Shown here: piece after piece, positions 7,766 to 16,187 of the stretch
Numbering within the stretch: the stretch's first letter is position 1
Layout of the letters: every line of letters starts with the position of its first letter
Source: Verrucomicrobiia bacterium
GTDB taxonomy: Bacteria; Verrucomicrobiota; Verrucomicrobiia; Verrucomicrobiales; Akkermansiaceae
Direction: 5' to 3'
DNA length: 39,607 nt
NCBI GenBank assembly: GCA_947462875.1
Contig: CANHQJ010000031.1
Span: 1-39,607 of the forward strand
Translations under genes and position numbers: made by a program
The notes under the pieces: model-generated
Seen by the model: only the letters and a program-made list of their open reading frames with translations
Databases searched by the model: none
Told to the model about the DNA's origin: nothing

Positions 7766-9139
7766 TTGATTCCTAGCCTCTCACGCGTTGTGACTCATTC
7801 GCACCATCTGCTATTCCCCTGCCCGCACTGCCGCGTTTCACTTTCCGTGCCATCGGAGCTTGCAGGGGTAACAGGTCCCTGTCCCGATTGTGGTCAAGAA
7901 ATCACCGCACCCCTCGCGAATCCCCCCGCACAGCAGCCATCAGCGGGAATTTCCGCCATGCCTGCGGCACCTTCCTACGCCCCTCTCCCTTCCCTTTACG
8001 CATCTCCTGCTCCCGCACCGATTCGCGCGGAACCCAGGGAAACCACTCCCCGCAAGCCGATGGAGGAACTGCGTACGACCGCGGCAGCGTCAAGCCAAGA
8101 CTACACACCGCCCTACGAAGACCACAGCTTCCCGTCTACCGAGGAAAAAGCCGTGCGCCAACTGCGCAACATGCTGCGCTTCGCCATACCCGCCGCGCTG
8201 TTGCTCCTGCTCGCTCTCGGTTTCCTCCAACTTTCGCGCTTCCTCAAAGCCAATAGCCTGACTCAGCCCGCCAAACCCGCTCCGACCCAGCCCGCAAAGC
8301 CGCCGGGCAAACCGACCGCCCCTCCAGCCGTGACGCCCGTCTCTCCCCCTCAGGTGGCATCCGTTAAACCGCCTGAACCTCCCGCATCTCTGCCTCCTGT
8401 GACTGTACCCCCTGCCACGACCACCACTCCCGTCATCCAGCCCCCCCCTCCAGCCGTCGAGCCTGCTGCGGTGGAACTCCCCCCTCAGGCTGGTGCCATC
8501 GCCAGACGCATGGTCGAACAATTTCTGGCCGCAACCACCTTTGACGAGCGCATGATGTATGTGCTGACCAAAAAAACGCCTTCAGAACTCCAAAACAGCT
8601 TTCTCTCACGCAAATGGCCCACGGCCCAGATCACCCCGGGCGCGCAGATCCCCCACCCCGCCGAACGGCTCACCGAGTTTTACTTTGAAGTGCGCTTCGG
8701 CGAAAACAGCGTGGGGTTCCCGCGCGAAACCACCATCCTCGTACACCAACGCGGCGATGAGGAACCCAAAATCATCCTCGAACCCATGCTCGATACCGTG
8801 GGCGGCCGCCTGCGCGATTTCGCCAAAGAACCTTCCAGCAAACCGCAGGACTTTTACGTGATCATGGACGCCAGGGTTCGCTGCTTCGACGATAAAATCC
8901 CCAATGCCGACAAAAAATGCACGTTTTTCCTCCGCGCGCACATCTCCGGCATGGATATCGCCACCGCATACGCCACGGACATTTCACAAATCCGCAAGCA
9001 GTTCGATGACCCTCTCGCGGGCTTCAAATGGAAAAAACCCATGCCCGTCGTGGTCACGCTGCAGTGGAATACCACCGAAGATTACACCCGTCCCTTCATC
9101 GAGGTGATCGATATCAAAGCGAAAAACTGGAACCCCTGA
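7766..9139 (+). CDS. Zinc-ribbon, proline-rich single-pass membrane protein
   Basis: The start is either a TTG at 7766 or a GTG about 24 nt further in; the upstream one gives 457 residues. A zinc ribbon is seen at 19-42 (CPHC and CPDC, Cys19/22/39/42). A disordered Pro/Ser-rich region follows, then one membrane helix at about 132-150 (FAIPAALLLLLALGFLQL), a second Pro-rich linker (about 160-225) and a folded C-terminal domain (about 235-457) with no motif I recognise. The topology suggests a cytoplasmic zinc ribbon and a periplasmic C-terminal domain tethered by the linker. Such ribbon-helix-Pro-linker proteins recur in Verrucomicrobia, but their role is not known to me. It is followed after 75 nt by the zinc-binding protein gene, though that gene has its own promoter. 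Confidence 0.7.
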   Translation: MIPSLSRVVTHSHHLLFPCPHCRVSLSVPSELAGVTGPCPDCGQEITAPLANPPAQQPSAGISAMPAAPSYAPLPSLYASPAPAPIRAEPRETTPRKPMEELRTTAAASSQDYTPPYEDHSFPSTEEKAVRQLRNMLRFAIPAALLLLLALGFLQLSRFLKANSLTQPAKPAPTQPAKPPGKPTAPPAVTPVSPPQVASVKPPEPPASLPPVTVPPATTTTPVIQPPPPAVEPAAVELPPQAGAIARRMVEQFLAATTFDERMMYVLTKKTPSELQNSFLSRKWPTAQITPGAQIPHPAERLTEFYFEVRFGENSVGFPRETTILVHQRGDEEPKIILEPMLDTVGGRLRDFAKEPSSKPQDFYVIMDARVRCFDDKIPNADKKCTFFLRAHISGMDIATAYATDISQIRKQFDDPLAGFKWKKPMPVVVTLQWNTTEDYTRPFIEVIDIKAKNWNP

Positions 9140-9165
9140 GCCGGCTTTTTGCCTGCACGGATAAA

Positions 9166-9208
9166 TTATCGCAAATTTGTTGCATTAACCCCAGTTAGAT
9201 GCTATCCT
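9166..9208 (+). promoter_or_regulatory. Candidate znuA promoter with overlapping Zur-like operator
   Basis: The palindrome TTA-N2-GCAA-N5-TTGC-N2-TAA covers 9166-9188. It overlaps the -35 element TTGCAT (9180-9185); after a 17-nt spacer comes TATCCT (9203-9208). The start would fall at about 9215, the GTG of the zinc-binding protein gene, so the mRNA would be leaderless. A 23-bp AT-rich palindrome over the -35 of a zinc uptake gene is the usual position for a Zur site; the exact Zur motif of this phylum is unknown to me. Confidence 0.5.
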
Positions 9209-9214
9209 CTGCGC

Positions 9215-10111
9215 GTGAAAACAATTTTCTTCCTCCTGATGGCCGCATGCACCGCCTCCGCGCAGGTCAAAACGGTCAGCCTGCACCCTCTGCTCACCGA
9301 TCTCATCCGGCAAATCGGCGGCGATCAGGTGAAGGTCATCGACCTCATCGGCAAAACCGGCGACCCGCATCACTTCGAGCCCAGCGCCGAGCAACTCAAG
9401 TCCACACAGGGTGCCACGCTCTACTTCGTCTCGGGCAAGGGCCTGGAGGCCTACCTGCCATCACTGAAAAACATCATCGGCTCCACCGCGAAGGTCGTGG
9501 AGGTGGGCGAGACCTTGCCCTCGATCGAAGGCTCCTGCTCACACTGCGAACACGAGGACGAGGCCGGAGAACATGCTGAGCATCATCACGACATCGACCC
9601 GCACTGGTGGCATTCCATCGAAAACTTCCGCCGCGCCACCTCCGTCATCGCCGCGGAGCTCAGCGCCGCCGCCCCCGCACAGCGCGGCTTGTTCGAAAAA
9701 AACGCCAGCGCCTACCGCACCCGCCTCGAAGATCTGGACCGCTGGGCACGCAAGGAAATCGCCAAGATCCCCAAAGACAAGCGCCACCTCGCCACCGCGC
9801 ACGATGCCTTCGGCTATTTCTGCAAAGATTACCAATTCACCTCCTTCCCCGTGCAAGGGATCAATCGCGAACAAGTCCCCGGCACCGCCGAGCTCGCCGC
9901 GCTGCTCAAGGAGCTCAAGGACCATCAAGTCACCGCCATTTTCCCCGAAAAAGAATCCAACCACAAAATCCTCGCCACCCTCACCAAGGACACCGGCATC
10001 ACCCTGGCCGAGGCCCTCATCGCCGATGGCACCAACGTGGACACCTACGAGGAAATGATCCGTCACAACATCAGCGCCATCGTCAAGGCCCTCACCCTCA
10101 AGGTGCCCTGA
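9215..10111 (+). CDS. Zinc/manganese ABC transporter substrate-binding protein (ZnuA-like)
   Basis: The GTG at 9215 is preferred over an upstream ATG because it starts directly with the signal peptide (VKTIFFLLMAACTASAQ), giving 298 residues. Cluster A-I solute-binding features are present: GDPHHFEPS with the first His ligand, an acidic/His-rich loop (HCEHEDEAGEHAEHHH) that in ZnuA proteins helps capture zinc, DPHWWHS with the second His, HDAFGYF with the third, and FPEKESNHK near the end. The protein would bind Zn(II) in the periplasm and hand it to a membrane permease. The ATPase and permease partners (znuC, znuB) are not in the window, so it is an orphan here. A Zur-like palindrome overlaps its promoter. 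The metal is inferred from the His-rich loop; manganese cannot be excluded. Confidence 0.88.
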   Translation: MKTIFFLLMAACTASAQVKTVSLHPLLTDLIRQIGGDQVKVIDLIGKTGDPHHFEPSAEQLKSTQGATLYFVSGKGLEAYLPSLKNIIGSTAKVVEVGETLPSIEGSCSHCEHEDEAGEHAEHHHDIDPHWWHSIENFRRATSVIAAELSAAAPAQRGLFEKNASAYRTRLEDLDRWARKEIAKIPKDKRHLATAHDAFGYFCKDYQFTSFPVQGINREQVPGTAELAALLKELKDHQVTAIFPEKESNHKILATLTKDTGITLAEALIADGTNVDTYEEMIRHNISAIVKALTLKVP

Positions 10112-10175
10112 TCACGCGGCTCTCACCTCAGCCTTACGACCTCAAACTCGCTGATGCAAATTGGATGGGACTACA

Positions 10176-10409
10176 TCAAATCATATCCGCGCCCATGCCG
10201 TCACTGCCAGCTCCTCCCCCCATGAGCTCATCGTCCTTACGCCACTTTTCATCCATCGCTTCGAGCTCCTTTTCCCTCAGACTGAGTTGAAGCTCTTCCG
10301 GAAGGTCCCGATAGCAACCGGGGCATTTGCCAAAACCACGGGCGACAATTCGCTCCCCACAGTGCTGGCAGCGGAGCAACGCGTCACGACTTGTTCCTTC
10401 GTTTTTCAT
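10176..10409 (-). CDS. Small zinc-ribbon protein, function unknown
   Basis: This 77-residue cytoplasmic protein has a four-cysteine zinc ribbon (CQHC at 14-17, CPGC at 29-32), followed by a charged helix (EELQLSLREKELEAMDEKWRKDDEL) and a Gly/Met-rich tail. GGTGG sits about 5 nt before the ATG, one of the few Shine-Dalgarno-like sequences in the window. Its ATG overlaps the stop codon of an upstream 37-residue reading frame in an ATGA arrangement, which suggests translational coupling. It converges on the zinc-binding protein gene. The zinc-ribbon call is sound; no family function is recognised. Confidence 0.6.
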   Translation of the reverse strand: MKNEGTSRDALLRCQHCGERIVARGFGKCPGCYRDLPEELQLSLREKELEAMDEKWRKDDELMGGGAGSDGMGADMI

Positions 10410-10519
10410 TTCACCACCGTTCCGGCAACCTTTGCTTTGGGCGAAATCTGTGGCGGAATAGCGTGCGCCAGCGCTACGGCTGCTAGTGAGATACCAAATG
10501 CAGTAAGGGCTTTGTGCAT
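10406..10519 (-). CDS. Tiny exported peptide (37 aa) coupled to the zinc-ribbon gene
   Basis: The reading frame encodes 37 residues: a short basic start (MHK), a hydrophobic core (ALTAFGISLAAVALA) with a plausible cleavage at AHA, and a short Pro/Lys-rich mature peptide (IPPQISPKAKVAGTVVK). Its TGA overlaps the next gene's ATG (ATGA at 10406-10409). The signal-peptide composition and the coupled overlap are the evidence for a real gene; its small size and the absence of a clear ribosome-binding site argue caution. The mature product would be only about 17-20 residues, so it may be a leader or regulatory peptide instead of a structural one. Confidence 0.45.
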   Translation of the reverse strand: MHKALTAFGISLAAVALAHAIPPQISPKAKVAGTVVK

Positions 10520-10768
10520 GATTTTTTGCAAAAGTTTCTAGCTCATCGTCGGCGGAAAGGGAAGACCGAATTCACGGAAGGACCTTGCCCGCCGCTCGAT
10601 ACTACGCCTTTGCGCCCTGTCTTCTCCACTGATCACTGATCACTCCGCACTCCTCACTTTTCGCACTTTCCCACAGAAAAACCTTGCATTCTCCTGTGAT
10701 TCTGCTTTCTTCCCTGCGCCTTCACAGGACAGAACGGCTATGATGGCTGCGCTGAACCGAACAAAATT

Positions 10769-11026
10769 ATGAGCGAAAATACCGTTAACCTAGCTGACTA
10801 CAAACAACACGCCACCGATACCGGCAGCGCCGAATACCAAATTGCCCTGATGACTCAGCGCATTGCCCACCTCACCAGCCACCTGGGACTTCACGTCAAG
10901 GACAACTCGTCCCGCCGCGGCCTGCTGAAGCTCGTGGCACAACGCCGGAAGCTTCTCAACTTCGTTCAAGGGAAATCCGAAGAACGTTACCAGAAGATCA
11001 TCGCATCGCTGGGACTCCGCCGCTAA
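10769..11026 (+). CDS. rpsO: 30S ribosomal protein S15
   Basis: The 85-residue product binds 16S rRNA early in assembly of the 30S platform. The conserved core is intact: TGSAEYQIALMTQRIAHLT, the GLHVKDNSSRRGLLKLVAQRR segment that contacts the rRNA three-way junction, and the KSEERYQKIIASLGLRR end. TATGAT at 10739-10744 is a good -10 element 25 nt before the ATG, with no strong -35, so the leader would be about 18 nt. It is followed by a strong terminator and then pnp, the widely conserved rpsO-pnp order. The 230 bp upstream hold a short tandem repeat (TGATCAC twice near 10630) and nothing else I can support. Confidence 0.97.
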   Translation: MSENTVNLADYKQHATDTGSAEYQIALMTQRIAHLTSHLGLHVKDNSSRRGLLKLVAQRRKLLNFVQGKSEERYQKIIASLGLRR

Positions 11027-11039
11027 CTAGCACTTTTTC

Positions 11040-11073
11040 AAACGGCCACCGAGGATTCCTCCGTGGCCGTTTT
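11040..11073 (+). terminator. Rho-independent terminator after rpsO
   Basis: AAACGGCCAC (11040-11049) pairs with GTGGCCGTTT (11063-11072) and GAGG pairs with CCTC around an ATT loop, with one internal mismatch. The A-run before and T-run after the stem make it usable on both strands. Confidence 0.85.
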
Positions 11074-11220
11074 GACAAAACGATGGTTTTTCCCCTTATG
11101 GAAATTCCCTCGTGGACAGCAACCCTCTGACACTTTCTTCACCTTACGGGTCTGTCCGAACACAACAAACACCCCTGCGGCATTCCGCCCCAGGGCTCAA
11201 CGAATAGAAAATAGACAGAC
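11072..11220 (+). promoter_or_regulatory. pnp leader with hairpin
   Basis: TTGACA (11072-11077), overlapping the terminator tail, is a candidate -35; the matching -10 is weak (TATGGA at 11097-11102, spacer 19). The roughly 110-nt leader contains the stem CCCTG-C-GGC / GCC-C-CAGGG (11173-11195). In enterobacteria, pnp mRNA is autoregulated through RNase III cleavage of a leader stem; a similar role here is inference only. Confidence 0.35.
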
Positions 11221-13362
11221 ATGCAAATACACAATGTAACCATCGACGTGGGCACCAATCCCATGATCATCGAAACCGGCAAACTTGCCAAACTGGCTGA
11301 CGGTGCCGTCACCGTCCGCTGCGGCGATACCATCATCCTGGTCACCGCCGTCTCCGCCACCAAAGTCAAAACAGGCCAAACCTGGTTCCCCCTCTCGGTG
11401 GAATACAAGGAAAAAGCCTCTGCCGCGGGTGTATTCCCCGGTGGCTACTTCAAACGCGAAGGCCGCCCTACCGAAAAGGAAATCCTCACCTGCCGCATGA
11501 CCGACCGTCCGCTGCGTCCGCTGTTCCCGAAAGGCTACCTTTACGAAACGCAAATCGTCGCCCTGCTGCTCAGTGCCGACGGCATCAATGACGCCGACAT
11601 CCTCTCGATGAACGGTGCCTCCGCCGCGCTTTGCCTTTCCGATATCCCCTTCGCCGGCCCGATTGGTGCTGTTCGCGTCGGTCGTATCGATGGCGAATTC
11701 GTCATCAACCCGACCCACGACCAACGTGCCGAGAGCGATCTCGACCTCGTTTACGTCGGTGGAAAAAATGACGTCATCATGATCGAAGGATCCGCTCTGG
11801 AACTGCCCGAGCCGGAATTCATCAAGTCACTCCATTTCGCCCAAGCCGCCGTGCAAAAGATCATCTCCGCCCAGGAGGAACTGGTCGCCAAGGCTGGCAA
11901 AGCGAAACGCGAATACACCGTCACGGTCGCCAAAGACGAGCTGCTGGAAGTCGCTTACGAAATCGCCGGCAGCCGCATCGAGGCCGCCATCTACGCTGCC
12001 TCGAAAGTCGAGCGCGGCAAAAAAGTCGGTGCCCTGCGCGATGAAGTGGAAGCCGCCATCATGGAGCGTTTCCCGCAAACCACCGAGTTTGAAATCGAGC
12101 AAGCCTTCGAATACCTCCAGAAGAAAGCCTTCCGCATTTCCATCATGGAAAAAGGTCTGCGCGCTGATGGCCGCAAAGTCGGCGACCTCCGCCCGCTCTA
12201 CGGCGAAGTTTCCACTCTGCCCCGCGTTCACGGCTCCGCCATTTTCTCCCGTGGCGAAACCCAAGCGCTCGCCATCGCGACTCTCGCACCTGCCGATGAG
12301 AAGCAAGACATGGACAACTACGCTGGCGGCGAAACGGAAAAACGTTTCATCCTCCACTACAACTTCCCTCCGTTCTCGGTCGGTGAAACCGGTCGTATGG
12401 GCGGACTGAACCGTCGCGAAATCGGCCACGGCGCCCTCGCCGAGCGCTCCATCGCTCCCGTCATTCCTGCCGAGTCGGAATTCCCCTACGCCATGCGCGT
12501 TTCCTCCGAAGTCACCGAGTCGAACGGCTCCACTTCGATGGCGACCGTCTGCGCGGGCGTGATGTCCTTGCTCGATGCCGGTGTGCCGCTCAAGGCCACC
12601 GTCGGCGGCATTTCCTGCGGACTGGTGACGGACTTCGATGAAAACGGCAACATGAAAGCCTACACCACCCTGCTCGACATCATCGGCAGTGAGGACTTCT
12701 ACGGCGACATGGACTTCAAACTCTGCGGCACCCGCGCTGGTGTGACGGGCTATCAGCTCGACCTCAAGCTGCCCGGCATCCCGCTCGCTATCCTCGAGGA
12801 AGGCATCGAAGTCGCGAAAAACGGCCGCATGAAGATCATCGATAAGATGGAAGAGTCCATCAGCGCTCCTGCCGAGCTCAGCCCCTACGCGCCACGCATC
12901 GTTTCCGTGAAGATCCCTGCGGATCGCATCGGCGAACTCATTGGCCCAGGCGGCAAGAACATCAAAGGCATCCAGGCCGAGTCCGGCGCCCAGATCAGCA
13001 TCGACGACGACGGCACCGTGCACATCTACGCTTCGAAGCAAGTCGGTCTCGACCGCGCCAAGGAGATGATCGACCGCATGTTTGCCGAGATCGAAATCGG
13101 CAAGACCTACACCGGTCGCGTCGTCAGCATCACCGCCTTCGGTGCCTTCATGGAAGTGCTCCCTGGCAAAGACGGTCTCGTCCACGTCTCCGAACTGGCC
13201 GAAGGCCGCGTCGAGAAAGTGGAAGACGTCGTCAAAAAAGGCGATATGCTCACCGCCAAGTGCCTCGGTGTTGACGAAAAAGGCCGCGTGAAAATGAGCC
13301 GCAAGGCCCACCTCCGCGAGCTCGCCCAAAAAGAAGCCGCCGGCGAATCCACCGAAGGCTAA
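11221..13362 (+). CDS. pnp: Polyribonucleotide nucleotidyltransferase (PNPase)
   Basis: The 713-residue 3'-5' exoribonuclease degrades RNA phosphorolytically, releasing nucleoside diphosphates, and works as a trimer in RNA turnover. The order is standard: RNase PH domain 1 (about 1-230), a helical linker, RNase PH domain 2 (about 310-540) with GGETEKRFILHYNFPPFSVGE and the catalytic region around SSEVTESNGSTSMATVCAG, then a KH domain with IGPGGKNIKGIQ and an S1 domain with GRVVSITAFGAFMEVLPGKDGLVHVSEL. Length matches the family. Codon use is strongly biased to C-ending codons and I found no TTA leucine codons, as expected for high expression. It follows rpsO and ends at a strong terminator. 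Confidence 0.98.
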   Translation: MQIHNVTIDVGTNPMIIETGKLAKLADGAVTVRCGDTIILVTAVSATKVKTGQTWFPLSVEYKEKASAAGVFPGGYFKREGRPTEKEILTCRMTDRPLRPLFPKGYLYETQIVALLLSADGINDADILSMNGASAALCLSDIPFAGPIGAVRVGRIDGEFVINPTHDQRAESDLDLVYVGGKNDVIMIEGSALELPEPEFIKSLHFAQAAVQKIISAQEELVAKAGKAKREYTVTVAKDELLEVAYEIAGSRIEAAIYAASKVERGKKVGALRDEVEAAIMERFPQTTEFEIEQAFEYLQKKAFRISIMEKGLRADGRKVGDLRPLYGEVSTLPRVHGSAIFSRGETQALAIATLAPADEKQDMDNYAGGETEKRFILHYNFPPFSVGETGRMGGLNRREIGHGALAERSIAPVIPAESEFPYAMRVSSEVTESNGSTSMATVCAGVMSLLDAGVPLKATVGGISCGLVTDFDENGNMKAYTTLLDIIGSEDFYGDMDFKLCGTRAGVTGYQLDLKLPGIPLAILEEGIEVAKNGRMKIIDKMEESISAPAELSPYAPRIVSVKIPADRIGELIGPGGKNIKGIQAESGAQISIDDDGTVHIYASKQVGLDRAKEMIDRMFAEIEIGKTYTGRVVSITAFGAFMEVLPGKDGLVHVSELAEGRVEKVEDVVKKGDMLTAKCLGVDEKGRVKMSRKAHLRELAQKEAAGESTEG

Positions 13363-13385
13363 TTCTAAGGTCTAACAAACTTCGC

Positions 13386-13420
13386 AAAACCCTCGCAGCC
13401 GCAAGCTGCGGGGGTTTTTT
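13386..13420 (+). terminator. Rho-independent terminator after pnp
   Basis: AAAACCC-T-CGCAGC (13386-13399) pairs with GCTGCG-G-GGGTTTT (13405-13418) around a CGCAA loop, followed by more T residues: a 14-bp stem with one wobble and a clear U-tract. Confidence 0.9.
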
Positions 13421-13574
13421 CGTGGCGGCGCTTCCTGTCCCGCTAAGCGGGGTCCAAGCGCCAAGCCAATCCACCGCAACAATTACTGAAAATAAAGCAA
13501 CGCCCTACGTAAAGTGCCTGACAAAGCAATTTGTATCGCTAAAAGAACAGCATACAACTTAGCCGCATTCATTC

Positions 13575-15485
13575 ATGGCCCAATCTCCAATCAAGCATAA
13601 AAAAAAACGCCGCTGGCTTATATCGCTTGCTCTGCTGGTTTTCGTCTTTTTGGCCACCCTGACACTTTTCCTCACGCCTGAACGTGCGACCGCAGATGAC
13701 CAGTTCCTGTGGGAACATACGGGAGATAGTTGGTCAGTTAAAAAATATCTGGGAAGTGATCGAGATGTTGTCATTCCTAGTCAACGCACTGCTCAAATTT
13801 CCGTTCAATCTTGGCTTGGCGGACGCTTCAGTCGATGGACGGGAATCCAATCCATTCCGCGCTCGCAGCCTGTTACAAGCATTGGCGATGCAGCTTTTGA
13901 TAAGAACGAGATATTGCAATTCGTGACGGTTCCCGAATCAGTTACTGTTATCGAAAGTTCTGCATTCCGCAGATGCTCTTCATTAAAGTCGATCAAGATT
14001 CCCTCGGCCGTCGCGAGGATTAAAAATGATACTTTTGTCTACTGCGCACGGCTAGAAATCGTGGACTTGCCAGAAGGACTGACTTTTATTGACGAGAAAG
14101 CTTTCTATGGTTGTAGCTCATTAGCATCGATCACCTTGCCATCATCACTAAAAGAAATATCCGATTATGCATTTTCGGAATGCACATCGTTGAAGTATCT
14201 CAAGATACCGGATTCCGTCAGAATCATCCGCCGATATGCTTTTCGTCAGTGCAGCTCACTGGAGACCATCATACTGCCTGATTCACTTACGTATATTACC
14301 CGCGGATTGTTTAAAGAATGCAAGTCTCTCCGCTCTATTCGACTTTCTCCGTTCACTACAATAATTGAATCAATGGCTTTTGAGCAATGCACGGCTCTTG
14401 ACACAATGGAAATCCCTCCTTCTGTGACAATAATCGGCTGGGGAACTTTTGCGGGTTGTTCTTCTCTCAAGACGATCACGCTTCCAGACTCCCTCAGCGA
14501 AATTGCAGGCGATTTGTTTTCCGGGTGTGTTTCCCTAGAAGCCATCCATCTTCCTGAAAATCTGAACGCTATCGGCAGGTCCTCATTTCAGCATTGCCTT
14601 CGTCTTGCCTCGATCCTCATTCCGTATTCTGTTACATCTATCGGAGATTTTGCCTTCTTTCGTTGCCAATCTCTCAAGACCCTAGCAATTCCCGATTCCG
14701 TCAAGACCATCGGCGAGTATGCATTTTCCGAATGCATCCATTTGGAAACAGTCCGATTGTCTGCTTCCTGTGAAAAAATTGCGGATGCCACTTTTTTCGG
14801 GTGCCACAATCTCCGAGCCATCGACATTCCGTCATCCGTGAATTCCATAGGAGATGTTGCTTTCAGAGAATGCCGTAGCCTCACTGCGATAACATTACCT
14901 CGAAATCTCAACATGCTTGGCCATGGAGCATTTTCCAGTTGCAATGCTTTGCGAGCGATCAAGTTCGATGTAGATCAACCTAATTTCAAATTTGAAGATG
15001 GAATGATTTTTGATCGAAACATGAGCCGCCTTTTCTCCTGCCTATCAAGCAAAGAAGGTGAAGTTCGCATTCCATCCACTGTGACGGTCATCCATGAAAA
15101 GGCATTTTCTAGCTGCACTGAAATCAGGTCGGTCGTAATCCCTAATTCCGTAACTATGATCGGGGAAGGAGCCTTCATGGACTGCACAGGATTGCGCTCC
15201 ATTTTCCTTCCGGATTCAATTTCCAAAATCGAGACATCCACATTCAATGGTTGTCTCTCGCTGGAGTCCGTCATTTTACCAAAGCATTTGAAAGAAATTG
15301 GAAGTTATAGTTTTTACCGTTGCCAGTCGCTGAGAACACTAGAAATTCCGGCAAGTGTTCATGAAATCGATGCCTCTGCATTCCGGCTTTGTAAAGAGCT
15401 GCAGTCGGTAACCATTTTGAATATCGCCACTTTGGTTGATCCCACGGCATTCAGTGATTGCCCTAAACTGTATCTCAAGCAGTAG
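13575..15485 (+). CDS. BspA-type (LRR_5) leucine-rich repeat surface protein
   Basis: The 636-residue protein has a basic start (KHKKKRR), one membrane helix at about 14-34 (anchor or uncleaved signal) and a roughly 50-residue linker. About two dozen repeats of near 23 residues then run to the C-terminus, each of the form IPxSVTxIGxxAFxxCxSLxxI. This is the Treponema/BspA subtype of leucine-rich repeats, used in other bacteria for adhesion or host contact. An interruption near 460-485 (FKFEDGMIFDRNMSRLFSCLS) breaks the array, as often in this family. GC is clearly lower and TTA codons more ordinary than in pnp or polA, suggesting recent acquisition or fast evolution. A possible promoter is TTGTAT (13531-13536) and TACAAC (13553-13558), about 10 nt of leader. 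The partner is unknown. Confidence 0.88.
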   Translation: MAQSPIKHKKKRRWLISLALLVFVFLATLTLFLTPERATADDQFLWEHTGDSWSVKKYLGSDRDVVIPSQRTAQISVQSWLGGRFSRWTGIQSIPRSQPVTSIGDAAFDKNEILQFVTVPESVTVIESSAFRRCSSLKSIKIPSAVARIKNDTFVYCARLEIVDLPEGLTFIDEKAFYGCSSLASITLPSSLKEISDYAFSECTSLKYLKIPDSVRIIRRYAFRQCSSLETIILPDSLTYITRGLFKECKSLRSIRLSPFTTIIESMAFEQCTALDTMEIPPSVTIIGWGTFAGCSSLKTITLPDSLSEIAGDLFSGCVSLEAIHLPENLNAIGRSSFQHCLRLASILIPYSVTSIGDFAFFRCQSLKTLAIPDSVKTIGEYAFSECIHLETVRLSASCEKIADATFFGCHNLRAIDIPSSVNSIGDVAFRECRSLTAITLPRNLNMLGHGAFSSCNALRAIKFDVDQPNFKFEDGMIFDRNMSRLFSCLSSKEGEVRIPSTVTVIHEKAFSSCTEIRSVVIPNSVTMIGEGAFMDCTGLRSIFLPDSISKIETSTFNGCLSLESVILPKHLKEIGSYSFYRCQSLRTLEIPASVHEIDASAFRLCKELQSVTILNIATLVDPTAFSDCPKLYLKQ

Positions 15486-15514
15486 GCTCTCTATGGAAAG
15501 GCAGTGTTACTCGC

Positions 15515-15934
15515 TCAAACTGCTTTCAAAACCTCCACACCAGCCAACCGCGCGGAAGCTTTCTCAAACGTCACCAACGGAAGGTTTACCCCGCAAGCCT
15601 CCGCAAGGATCAACCGATCCAGAAAACCGGGCTTTGCCGTGGCAAGTCCGTCGGTGCTGAGCAGCGACAACACCTGCGGATGCACCACAAACGTGCTCAG
15701 GGACAACAAAGTGCGCAAACCTCGAAGCACATCCGCTTTCGGCATTTTGTAATGATGTTGGCAAGCGAAGTAGGCCTCCATGATCACCAGATTCGAGACA
15801 TAGACCTTGGCGCCCAAACGTTCCGTCTCCGCCAGATACGTGCGGGCGATCAACGCTTGGTCGGAAGGATGCCCTGTGAGCAATCTCATCACCACGGAGG
15901 TATCCAACGCCGCGCGGATCTCAGGCTTGCTCAT
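15515..15934 (-). CDS. PIN-domain toxin, VapC type
   Basis: This 139-residue protein is a predicted metal-dependent RNase of the PIN family, the toxin of a type II toxin-antitoxin pair. Acidic residues expected in the active site are visible: Asp11 in ALDTSVV, Glu53 in NLVIMEAYF, and Asp106 in GFLDRLILAEA. The fourth position, usually Asp in a TFDK motif, reads TFEK (Glu124), a conservative change. The start overlaps the end of the antitoxin gene by 14 nt, so the two are co-translated. Family targets are tRNA or rRNA cleavage sites; which RNA is cut here cannot be read from sequence. Confidence 0.85.
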   Translation of the reverse strand: MSKPEIRAALDTSVVMRLLTGHPSDQALIARTYLAETERLGAKVYVSNLVIMEAYFACQHHYKMPKADVLRGLRTLLSLSTFVVHPQVLSLLSTDGLATAKPGFLDRLILAEACGVNLPLVTFEKASARLAGVEVLKAV

Positions 15935-16187
15935 CCCAGTTCTTGGTAATGGATTTCCTCATGTCTCCGGTGCTGTATTCGGTGATGTCTTCCGCCACCA
16001 GATGCGCGAGCGGAGCAGGGAAGTTCAGCCAGTCCACCGTCGGAGCGACTGGCGGTGCCTGTTTTTTTTGCCGAAGCCATTGCTCGAAGAGACCGATGGT
16101 GACCTCCCGCATCGTCAGCCCCTCGCGCGCCGTCTCCGCTTTCAACTCGCGGTAGAGCGCATCAGGGATTTGAAACGTCGCTTTCAT
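15921..16187 (-). CDS. Ribbon-helix-helix antitoxin, VapB-like
   Basis: The 88-residue protein starts with MKATFQIPDALYRELKAETA, a beta strand followed by a helix as in ribbon-helix-helix (Arc/MetJ-type) DNA-binding proteins, and has a second helix at about 24-40. The C-terminal half (VDWLNFPAPLAHLVAEDITEY) would wrap the toxin. It would neutralise the downstream PIN toxin and repress its own promoter, which carries a perfect 16-bp palindrome 4 nt upstream of the start codon. The 14-nt overlap with the toxin gene and the antitoxin-first order are standard. The pair may be an addiction module of a former mobile region next to the low-GC LRR gene. Confidence 0.8.
   Translation of the reverse strand: MKATFQIPDALYRELKAETAREGLTMREVTIGLFEQWLRQKKQAPPVAPTVDWLNFPAPLAHLVAEDITEYSTGDMRKSITKNWDEQA

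Noticed and set aside
11827-13329. 500-residue open frame antisense to pnp
   Set aside because: It is a codon-bias artefact of a C-ending, highly expressed gene; its translation is Asp/Gly/Phe/His-rich with no known fold.
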